This document shows, one piece after another, positions 1-7,166 of a stretch of DNA of 12,244 nucleotides; the first letter of the stretch is position 1; each line of letters opens with the position of its first letter. The DNA lies in assembly GCA_031177735.1 (NCBI GenBank), contig JAPSKJ010000054.1, positions 1 through 12,244 on the forward strand, given 5' to 3'. This stretch comes from Nocardioides sp. Lineage in GTDB: Bacteria; Actinomycetota; Actinomycetes; Propionibacteriales; Nocardioidaceae. A model generated the notes under the pieces. The model had not been told where the DNA came from and did not search any database. It was given only the letters and a program-made list of their open reading frames with translations. The translations under genes were made by a program, and so were the position numbers.

Positions 1-428
1 CGCCACTGCGCGCCCCTGGTGATCCCTTCCCGAGTGAACCCGGCCTTCTCCAGCGCCCGCTGCTCCGCAACGTTCTCGACGTCGGTGTGGGCCTCGACGC
101 GGTTGACGGCGGTGTGCCGGAAGAACAGATCGACCAGTTGCCGCTGCGCCTCGGTGCCCCAGCCCCGACCGCGGGAGGAGGGATCGAGCCAGATGCCGAT
201 CATCGGGTTGCGCGACTGCACGTTCGGACCCCACCGCTGCCACACCCAGGAGACCGACCCGACGAGCGCGCCGTCGTCGGCGAGGACCGCGAACCCGCCC
301 TGGTCGTTGAGATCGGGGGAGGGGACCGACTCGCGTGGCGGCCGGGGCCCGAAGTAGTCGAAGCCGGCGTCGTCTCCGACAAGCAGCGGCAGGTGCTCCT
401 CTGTGAGGGGACGAAGGTGAACGGTCAC
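1..428 (-). CDS. GNAT family N-acetyltransferase (RimJ/RimL-like), 3' end outside the window
   Basis: Reading the minus strand from a GTG at 428-426 gives 142 uninterrupted codons to the window edge, beginning MTVHLRPLTEEHLPLL. That is a usual opening for GNAT proteins of the RimJ/RimL type, which transfer acetyl from acetyl-CoA to an amine. The acetyl-CoA binding motif R-x-x-G-x-G is visible as RGRGWG at residues 86-91. The later N-x(6)-L-x-K-x-G-F element is visible around residues 119-131 (NVAEQRALEKAGF). The substrate cannot be told from sequence. The C-terminus is missing because the window starts here. The gene is divergent from dnaK and shares the 185-nt gap with it. There is no Shine-Dalgarno before the GTG, but a TACGTT hexamer lies six bases upstream, which suggests a leaderless message. 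The family call is firm; the exact start is likely but not certain. Confidence 0.85.
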   Translation of the reverse strand, partial: MTVHLRPLTEEHLPLLVGDDAGFDYFGPRPPRESVPSPDLNDQGGFAVLADDGALVGSVSWVWQRWGPNVQSRNPMIGIWLDPSSRGRGWGTEAQRQLVDLFFRHTAVNRVEAHTDVENVAEQRALEKAGFTREGITRGAQW

Positions 429-434
429 CCGCTC

Positions 435-440
435 AACGTA
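435..440 (-). promoter_or_regulatory. Candidate -10 box (TACGTT) of a leaderless GNAT transcript
   Basis: On the minus strand TACGTT fits the actinobacterial TANNNT -10 pattern and ends six bases before the GTG start at 428, placing the transcription start at or next to the start codon. No clear -35 hexamer is visible 16-19 nt further upstream. This is a motif match only. Confidence 0.4.
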
Positions 441-539
441 TCGGGCGCGGGTGCGGCGGCCCGACCGTTCGCCCCGCTCGCGCCCCAGCCCAGCAGGAGG
501 GAATGAACGCCGACCGACTACCGTTGGACCCATCGAGCG

Positions 540-564
540 AAGTTGAGTTGAAGCGGCTCAACTT
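540..564 (+). promoter_or_regulatory. HAIR operator (HspR binding site) upstream of dnaK
   Basis: The site reads AAGTTGAGT, then seven bases, then GCTCAACTT. The arms are inverted repeats with one mismatch at the innermost pair. The core matches the known HspR-associated inverted repeat CTTGAGT-N7-ACTCAAG in spacing and core bases, with G instead of C at the outer core position and an AA/TT extension. It lies about 50 nt before the dnaK start and overlaps the best -35 candidate, a position suited to repression by HspR. A near-identical copy precedes clpB. Confidence 0.9.
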
Positions 565-576
565 TCTTGCCAGACT
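548..576 (+). promoter_or_regulatory. Candidate dnaK operon promoter (TTGAAG-N17-CAGACT)
   Basis: TTGAAG at 548-553 and CAGACT at 571-576 are separated by 17 bases. Both are imperfect matches, but the spacing is right. The -35 and most of the spacer lie inside the HAIR, so HspR binding would block RNA polymerase. The predicted start near 583 gives a leader of about 30 nt that includes the ribosome binding site. Confidence 0.4.
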
Positions 577-600
577 TTCCGAGACACCCGGCTTTCCAAC

Positions 601-606
601 GGAGGT
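601..606 (+). promoter_or_regulatory. Strong dnaK ribosome binding site (GGAGGT) that fixes the start
   Basis: GGAGGT ends seven bases before the ATG at 614. The reading frame is open upstream to an ATG at 503, which would add 37 residues. This site, the HAIR lying inside that extension, and the canonical DnaK N-terminus MARAVGIDLGTTNS all support 614. Confidence 0.85.
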
Positions 607-613
607 AGCAGTA

Positions 614-2460
<1,847 letters not shown>

Positions 2461-2464
<4 letters not shown>

Positions 2465-3072
2465 CCCAGGCAGACCCGGCCCACGGCAACCCCGAGGTCG
2501 AGCCCGACGTGACCCCTCCGGCGCAGGACGCCCCTGCGCCGGAGGGCGCGCCGGCGCAGGACGCGCCGGCCGACGAGCCCCCGGCGCAGGCCGGGACCGA
2601 CGGCCAGGCCCCTGACGCGGCGGAGGAGCCGGTCGAGGACGAGCTGACCCTCGCCCAGCGTCGCGTCAGCGAGCTGACCGCAGACCTGCAGCGGCTCCAG
2701 GCGGAGTACGTCAACTACAAGCGCCGCGTCGACCGTGACCGCGAGCTGATCGGCGAGAACGCGACGTACAAGGCGCTCGCCCCGATCGTGGAGGTGCTCG
2801 ACACCATCGACCGGGCGCGCGAGCACGGCGAGCTCGAGGGCGGCTTCAAGGCGGTCGCCGACCAGCTCGAGAGGGTCGTCGCAGGCGGCGGGCTGGCCAA
2901 GTTCGGCGAGCCGGGCGAGGCGTTCGACCCCAACCTGCACGAGGCGCTGTCGCACCTGGGCAGCGACCCCGAGGTCGAGGTGACCACCGTGAAGACGGTC
3001 GCCAAGGCCGGTTACCGCATCGGCGACCGCGTGGTCCGCGCGGCGCAGGTGCTGGTCGTCGACCCGGAGTGA
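2461..3072 (+). CDS. grpE: Nucleotide exchange factor GrpE
   Basis: A 203-residue co-chaperone that releases ADP from DnaK. It starts at a GTG overlapping the dnaK stop (GTGA), so it is probably translated by ribosomes finishing dnaK. Residues 1-60 are a low-complexity Pro/Ala/Asp/Glu tail, a disordered region that varies among GrpE proteins. Residues 62-100 form the long dimerising helix (LTLAQRRVSELTADLQ onwards, with NYKRR at 85-89). The C-terminal beta domain that contacts the DnaK nucleotide-binding domain carries FDPNLHEAL (155-163) and the terminal signature YRIGDRVVRAAQVLV (185-199). The tail is built from repeated P-A-Q-D-A-P-like units, reflected in repeated CCGGCGCAGG DNA at 2518, 2551 and 2581. 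Identification is secure. Confidence 0.98.
2518..2590 (+). repeat. Short imperfect repeats in the GrpE N-terminal tail
   Basis: CCGGCGCAGGACGC occurs at 2518-2531 and 2551-2564, and its first ten bases recur at 2581-2590, giving in-frame spacings of 33 and 30 nt. The repeats encode Pro-Ala-Gln-Asp-Ala-like units in a region expected to be disordered. Slippage-driven length variation between strains would be easy here. Confidence 0.7.
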
Positions 3073-3104
3073 CACGGATCCGATGAGGGAAGGGAGGTGC
3101 GCGC

Positions 3105-4286
3105 GTGGCTGACGAGGGATTCCGGGCCGACTGGGCGCAGAAGGACTTCTACGCCGAGCTCGGGGTGAAGAAGGACGCGAGCCAGGACGAGATCAAGAAG
3201 GCCTACCGCAAGCTCGCGCGCGCCAACCACCCCGACTCCAACCCCGGCGACACCGCGAAGCACGAGAAGTTCAAGCGGGTCGCCGAGGCCTACGACGTCG
3301 TCGGTGACCCGGAGAAGCGGAAGAAGTACGACGAGCTCCGCTCGGTCTACGGCTCCGGCAGGTTCCCGGGCGGGTTCAGCGGTGGCGGCCGGGCTGGCGG
3401 CGGTGCCACCTTCGAGGATCTCTTCGGTGGCGGCACGGCCGGCTCCGGGGGCTTCAGCGACCTCTTCGGTGACGTCTTCGGTGGCGGCTTCGGCCGCCGG
3501 CAGCAGACGCGGGCGCGCGCGACCAAGGGCTCCGACATCGACACCACCGCGACGGTCGGCTTCGTGGAGGCGCTCGAGGGCGTCACCATCTCGCTGCGGC
3601 TCTCCTCCGACGCGCCCTGCCCCGACTGCAACGGCACCGGCGGCAAGCCCGGCACGAAGCCGCGGGTGTGCCCGGAGTGCGAGGGTGCCGGCTACACCGT
3701 CAACACGGTCGGTGGGGCGTTCTCGCTCAACGAGACCTGTCCGCGCTGCGCCGGCCGGCAACTGATCTACGACGAGCCGTGCCCGACCTGCAAGGGCAGT
3801 GGACGCGGCCTGTCCTCGCGCACGATTCAGGCCCGCATCCCCGCGGGCGTCAAGGACGGACAGCGGATCCGGCTGCGCGGCAAGGGTGCCGCCGGTGAGC
3901 ACGGCGGTCCGGCCGGCGACCTCTACGTCACCGTCAAGGTGACGCCCCACCGTGTGTTCGGCCGCAAGGGCGACAACCTCACCATCGACGTGCCGATCTC
4001 CTTCGACGAGGCCGCCCTCGGTGCCGAGATCAAGATCCCGGTGCTCGGCGGCGCTCCGGTGACTTTGAAGATCCCGCCCGGTACGCCGTCGGGCCGCACC
4101 TTCCGGGTGCGCGGCAAGGGCGCCCAGCGGGCCGACGGCACCCGCGCAGACCTGCTCGCCACGGTCGAGGTGCACGTGCCGGCGGTGCTCGACCCCACGG
4201 CGCGCGCAGCCGTGGAGGCCTACCGCGAGGCGACGGCCGGGAAGCCGCTGCGCGCCAACCTGTTCGACGAGGCGGGCACGGCATGA
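3105..4286 (+). CDS. dnaJ: Chaperone protein DnaJ (Hsp40)
   Basis: A 393-residue type I Hsp40 that delivers unfolded substrate to DnaK and stimulates its ATPase. The GTG start is preceded by AGGGAGG at 3091-3097, seven bases upstream. The J-domain spans about residues 14-77, with the essential HPD at 42-44. A Gly/Phe-rich linker follows (about 83-131). The zinc domain has four Cys pairs at 172/175, 189/192, 212/215 and 226/229. The C-terminal peptide-binding domains follow. Three of the four zinc motifs fit CxxCxGxG; the third reads CPRCAGRQ and lacks the last Gly, though both Cys are kept. The gene lies 32 nt after grpE and overlaps hspR by four bases (ATGA). Position next to hspR and the N-terminus fit the DnaJ1-type paralogue of actinobacteria, which often carry a second dnaJ elsewhere. 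Confidence 0.98.
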   Translation: MADEGFRADWAQKDFYAELGVKKDASQDEIKKAYRKLARANHPDSNPGDTAKHEKFKRVAEAYDVVGDPEKRKKYDELRSVYGSGRFPGGFSGGGRAGGGATFEDLFGGGTAGSGGFSDLFGDVFGGGFGRRQQTRARATKGSDIDTTATVGFVEALEGVTISLRLSSDAPCPDCNGTGGKPGTKPRVCPECEGAGYTVNTVGGAFSLNETCPRCAGRQLIYDEPCPTCKGSGRGLSSRTIQARIPAGVKDGQRIRLRGKGAAGEHGGPAGDLYVTVKVTPHRVFGRKGDNLTIDVPISFDEAALGAEIKIPVLGGAPVTLKIPPGTPSGRTFRVRGKGAQRADGTRADLLATVEVHVPAVLDPTARAAVEAYREATAGKPLRANLFDEAGTA

Positions 4287-4699
4287 GCACCTTCCAGGCG
4301 CCGTCGCCCGATGCCGCGGTCTACGTCATCAGCGTGGCCGCCGAGCTCAGCGGCCTGCACCCGCAGACCCTGCGCACCTACGAGCGGATCGGGCTGATCA
4401 CGCCCGGGCGCACCGTCGGTGGTGGCCGGCGCTACTCCCACCGGGACATCGAGCAGCTGCGCACGATCGCGGAGCTGACCGCCTCCGGCATCGGGCTCGA
4501 GGGGGTCAAGCGGATCCTCGCCCTGCAGAACCAGGTCGCCACGCTGCAGCAGCGCACCGCCGAGCTCACCGCCGAGCTCGAGGCGACCCGGGAGGCGCTG
4601 CGCGACGCACTCGCCGTCCGGCGTACTCCCGAGCGGCTGCCGGTGCTGCGCACCCCCGAGCCGCCGGGCGCCCTCGTGGTCTGGCGCCGCCAGCGCTGA
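4283..4699 (+). CDS. hspR: Heat-shock repressor HspR (MerR family)
   Basis: A 138-residue DNA-binding repressor that recognises HAIR sites. Residues 14-82 form a MerR-type winged helix: YVISVAAELSGLHPQTLRTY is the helix-turn-helix, and the RTVGGGRRYSHRDIEQL segment is the wing and following helix. Residues 80-112 are a heptad-rich coiled coil for dimerisation (LQNQVATLQQRTAELTAELE). The short basic tail ending ALVVWRRQR is typical of HspR. No Cys or metal-site signature of metal-sensing MerR proteins is seen. The ATG overlaps the dnaJ stop (ATGA), so it is the last gene of the operon and is made in proportion to the chaperones, forming negative feedback. Its targets here should be the operators at 540-564 and 9063-9087. 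A hairpin surrounds its stop codon. Confidence 0.96.
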   Translation: MSTFQAPSPDAAVYVISVAAELSGLHPQTLRTYERIGLITPGRTVGGGRRYSHRDIEQLRTIAELTASGIGLEGVKRILALQNQVATLQQRTAELTAELEATREALRDALAVRRTPERLPVLRTPEPPGALVVWRRQR

Positions 4700-4707
4700 G
4701 CGGCGCC
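4683..4707 (+). terminator. Hairpin across the hspR stop codon, candidate operon terminator
   Basis: GGCGCCGC at 4683-4690 and GCGGCGCC at 4700-4707 are perfect 8-bp inverted repeats with a 9-nt loop that contains the hspR stop (4697-4699). The stem is all G-C. There is no U-run after it, as is common for actinobacterial terminators, so it could instead protect the 3' end of the dnaK operon mRNA or attenuate readthrough. Confidence 0.45.
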
Positions 4708-4725
4708 TGACTCCCTCCGGGGCGA

Positions 4726-4731
4726 TAGTCT
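4726..4731 (+). promoter_or_regulatory. Possible -10 box (TAGTCT) for the DUF445 gene
   Basis: TAGTCT fits TANNNT in the 104-nt gap between hspR and the DUF445 gene and would start RNA near 4738. No -35 hexamer stands out. It is listed because the gap after the hspR hairpin needs a promoter if the downstream pair is expressed independently. No HAIR is present in this gap. Confidence 0.25.
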
Positions 4732-4803
4732 CTGCCGGGTCCTGGGAGGGGTGAGCCAACCGGCGCGGTGGGGAGTCCGGGCCGGTGCGACGAAGGGTGC
4801 GCC

Positions 4804-6123
4804 GTGGACTGGTTGCGGAACTGGGCAGACCACGTCGATTGGTTCGCGTTCGTCTCGATCCCCCTCTTCACCGGGGTCGTCGGCTGGCTGATCAACTGGT
4901 CCGGCCTGTGGATGCTCTTCCGGCCCCTTCGCTTCCACGGCGTCCGGGTGCCAGGTCTGCGTGAGGTCGCGGGCGTCCTGCCGCGCAAGGTCCAGGAGGT
5001 CCCGGGCCTGATGGAGGGCGGACTGGGCTGGCAGGGCATCGTGCCGGCCCGCGCCGCCAAGATGGGCAGCATCGCCGTCGACAAGGTGATCGCCAAGCTG
5101 GGCACGCCCGCCGAGTTCTACCGGCAGCTCGAGCCCGAGCAGATCGCGGCGCACATCGTGGCGGTCTTCGAGCCGGAGCTGCCGGCGATGGTCGACGAGG
5201 TGATGCGGCGCGAGCACCCCGCCCTGTGGCGCGATCTGCCGCCCGCGGTCAAGCAGGCGGTCATCGGGCGGGTCCAGGCGCAGCTGCCGGGGATCGTCAC
5301 CACGATCACCGACGAGATCGGCGTCCACATCAACCAGCTGCTCGACCCCAAGATCATGGTCATCGACCACTTCCGGAAGAACCCGGAGCTGGTGGTGAGG
5401 GTCTTCCGCGACGTCGGCGAGCGCGAGCTCAACCTGATGGTGCAGTTCGGGTTCATCTTCGGCCTGCTGCTGGGCATCCCGGTCGCGATCGTCGACCAGA
5501 CCTGGCACGTCTGGTGGCTGCTGCCGATCCTCGGGGTCGTCGTCGGGTGGGTGACCAACGCACTCGGCATGTGGTTGATCTTCGAGCCACCGGAGCCGCG
5601 TCGGATCCTCGGCATCAAGGTGCAGGGCCTGTTCCTGCGCCGCCAGGACGAGTGCGCCGAGGTCTACGCGCGGATCATCGCCGATGACGTGATCACCCTC
5701 GAGCGGATCGGCGACTTCCTCATCGACGGGCCTCGCGGTGATCGGACCCGGCAGATGATCGCGGTCGCGATGCGTCCGGCCATCGACCGGGCCGCCGGCC
5801 CACTGCGCGGTGCGGTGCGCGTGGCGGTGGGGCCGAAGAGGTTCGACAGCATCCGCGAGTCGGTCGCGAGGGAGGCGGTCGGTCGCACGATCACCCCGTT
5901 CAAGGACCCGGTCTTCAGTCGCCAGCAGGCCGACAAGATCCGGGTGCTCATCGCCCGCCGTACCAAGGAGCTCCCCCCGCGCGACTTCGTCGAGATGATG
6001 CGCTCGGCGATCAGGGAGGACGAGTGGATGCTCTACGCCCATGGGGCCATCATGGGAGCGGCGGGCGGCTTCCTCCACCTGGCCGTGTTCACCTGGGGGA
6101 TGATCCCCGGACTCCCGCTGTGA
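4804..6123 (+). CDS. DUF445 family membrane protein with two motif copies
   Basis: A 439-residue predicted membrane protein of unknown function from the GTG at 4804, which has GAAGGG six bases upstream. A GTG at 4768 would add 12 residues but lacks a well-placed ribosome binding site. Hydrophobic segments lie at about residues 14-39, 212-231, 236-260 and 412-433. The DUF445 hallmark, a Gly-Trp-x-x-Asn membrane helix running into a MLF-x-P-like turn and then a basic Gly-Leu-Phe/Leu-Pro-x-Arg-Lys/Arg stretch, appears twice. Copy one is GWLINWSGLWMLFRP at 27-41, with LPRK at 59-62. Copy two is GWVTNALGMWLIFEP at 248-262, with LFLRRQ at 276-281. The long stretches between are amphipathic and helical. 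The family has no established biochemical role. The next gene starts 21 nt downstream, so the two are probably co-transcribed. Confidence 0.85.
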   Translation: MDWLRNWADHVDWFAFVSIPLFTGVVGWLINWSGLWMLFRPLRFHGVRVPGLREVAGVLPRKVQEVPGLMEGGLGWQGIVPARAAKMGSIAVDKVIAKLGTPAEFYRQLEPEQIAAHIVAVFEPELPAMVDEVMRREHPALWRDLPPAVKQAVIGRVQAQLPGIVTTITDEIGVHINQLLDPKIMVIDHFRKNPELVVRVFRDVGERELNLMVQFGFIFGLLLGIPVAIVDQTWHVWWLLPILGVVVGWVTNALGMWLIFEPPEPRRILGIKVQGLFLRRQDECAEVYARIIADDVITLERIGDFLIDGPRGDRTRQMIAVAMRPAIDRAAGPLRGAVRVAVGPKRFDSIRESVAREAVGRTITPFKDPVFSRQQADKIRVLIARRTKELPPRDFVEMMRSAIREDEWMLYAHGAIMGAAGGFLHLAVFTWGMIPGLPL

Positions 6124-6144
6124 TCGACCGATGAGGACGACCGG

Positions 6145-7098
6145 ATGACCTACGACGGCCCGCCCGAGCGCCACGACGGCCCCGACCTCGGCCGGGACGG
6201 CGAGCGCCTGCCCGCCGTGGACGGCCCCCACGTCGTCGACTCCTTGCCCGGGCTGGCCCGGGTGGCTGCGGGTGTCGCCCTCAACACCGCCGGTTGGGGG
6301 CTGCGCACCTCCGCGCGCGGGTGGCGCCGGGTGGGCCGGGCCGCGACCAGCCGCGACGAGGCGACGGTGCTGCTGCGGGAGGTGGGCTCCACCGTCGCCA
6401 CGGTCGGCGGCATCGCTCGCCGGTTGGCTGACGGCGTACCCGTCGGCACGGCGCTGCTGCAGGCCGGCCAGGAGCTCGGCGGGCGCTTGCCGGATCTCCC
6501 GCGTCCGGCGGATCGGCGGCCCGCGGAACCGGTGGTGAGCGTGCAGCCGCTCTCGCTGCGCGAGCGCGGGGAGGAGCTGCTCCGGCGCTCTCGCGACGTG
6601 TGGAGCAACGACGACCGGCACCCCGCCTACGACCGCATCCTCGACGAGCTCGCCCCCGACGAAGCCCGGATCCTGGTGATGCTGCTCAAGCAGGGCCCGC
6701 AGCCCAGCGTCGACGTGCGCACCGGCGGACCGATCGGCATGGTCAACAGCCAGCTGGTGGCACCCGGCCTCAACATGGTCGGGCCGCGGGCCGGGGTGCG
6801 CCACCTCGACCGGGTGCCGGCCTACCTCAACAACCTCTTCCGCCTCGGCCTGGTGTGGTTCTCCCGCGAGCCGATGCGCGACCACGCGGAGTACCAGGTG
6901 CTCGAGGCGCAGCCCGACGTGCTGGAGGCGCTGCACTCGGTGAAGTTCGCCAAGGTCGTCCGCCGCAGCATCCACCTCACGCCGTTCGGCGAGGGCTTCA
7001 CCAAGGTGGCGCTGGTCGACGCCGAGACGGCCGCCGGTGACCTTCCCGAGCACGCCGACCCGGGCACTGTGAAGGCGTCGGCACCGCCGAAGGCGTAG
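6145..7098 (+). CDS. Abi-alpha (DUF4393)-like protein
   Basis: A 317-residue protein whose C-terminal two thirds resemble the Abi-alpha/DUF4393 family. The evidence is the helical LAPDEARILVMLL segment (169-181), followed by a Gly-rich loop, then the YLNNLFRLGLVWFSRE element (227-241) and a terminal helix ending in the LTPFGEGF turn (278-285). The family name comes from abortive-infection annotation. No experimentally proven role is known to me, and a defence function here is only a hypothesis. Residues 1-30 are charged and probably disordered. Residues 35-55 are moderately hydrophobic and 84-112 are Ala/Gly-rich, so membrane association is possible but not clear. The ATG is preceded by GAGGA at 6133-6137, seven bases upstream. 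The close link to the DUF445 gene suggests a shared transcript and possibly a shared job at the membrane. Confidence 0.7.
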   Translation: MTYDGPPERHDGPDLGRDGERLPAVDGPHVVDSLPGLARVAAGVALNTAGWGLRTSARGWRRVGRAATSRDEATVLLREVGSTVATVGGIARRLADGVPVGTALLQAGQELGGRLPDLPRPADRRPAEPVVSVQPLSLRERGEELLRRSRDVWSNDDRHPAYDRILDELAPDEARILVMLLKQGPQPSVDVRTGGPIGMVNSQLVAPGLNMVGPRAGVRHLDRVPAYLNNLFRLGLVWFSREPMRDHAEYQVLEAQPDVLEALHSVKFAKVVRRSIHLTPFGEGFTKVALVDAETAAGDLPEHADPGTVKASAPPKA

Positions 7099-7120
7099 AC
7101 GTGGCGTCAGGTGGTCCCGC

Positions 7121-7130
7121 ACTAATTAGT
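7121..7130. promoter_or_regulatory. 10-bp perfect palindrome, possible operator
   Basis: ACTAATTAGT is identical to its reverse complement and its last base is the first base of the TTGACC -35 candidate. In such a GC-rich window this is a striking AT-rich symmetric site. It could be one of two MarR binding sites in front of the exporter. Confidence 0.45.
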
Positions 7131-7155
7131 TGACCGACACAAACATATGTATCGT
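7130..7155 (+). promoter_or_regulatory. Candidate promoter elements of the MFS exporter gene
   Basis: TTGACC at 7130-7135 is a good -35. The best TANNNT is TATCGT at 7150-7155, ending eight bases before the GTG, but it is only 14 nt from TTGACC. TACATA at 7155-7160 has 19-nt spacing but a poorer match. Either choice places the RNA start at or near the GTG at 7164, implying little or no leader. Confidence 0.4.
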
Positions 7156-7166
7156 ACATATTTGTG
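7138..7166. promoter_or_regulatory. Inverted-repeat operator, probably for the MarR regulator
   Basis: ATATGTA (7145-7151), TCG, TACATAT (7155-7161) are perfect 7-bp arms. CACAA at 7138-7142 and TTGTG at 7162-7166 extend the symmetry, with two extra bases on the left. The site covers the probable -10 region and reaches the GTG start codon, an ideal place for a repressor. MarR proteins bind AT-rich palindromes of this size, and a MarR gene is the second gene of this unit. The assignment of repressor to site is inference. Confidence 0.6.

Noticed and set aside
87..506. Plus-strand open frames opposite the GNAT gene
   Set aside because: The minus-strand frame carries clear acetyl-CoA binding motifs; the plus-strand products are low-complexity shadows.
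503..613. In-frame 37-codon extension of dnaK from an ATG at 503 with AGGAGG just before it
   Set aside because: The Shine-Dalgarno is only about two bases from that ATG, the HAIR and promoter candidate lie inside the extension, and DnaK proteins begin at MARAVGIDLGTT, which has its own GGAGGT.
429..613. CIRCE element for HrcA control of dnaK
   Set aside because: No TTAGCACTC-N9-GAGTGCTAA-like repeat is present; the only strong inverted repeat is the HAIR.
6145..7098. Complete toxin-antitoxin or restriction system around the Abi-alpha-like gene
   Set aside because: No nuclease, methylase, antitoxin or reverse transcriptase motif is seen in the neighbours; only the DUF445 gene is closely linked.
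4432..7122. Very long open frame on the minus strand opposite hspR, the DUF445 gene and the Abi-alpha gene
   Set aside because: It spans three recognised plus-strand genes and their gaps, and its product is His/Asp/Arg/Leu-rich low complexity, typical of a third-position GC shadow.
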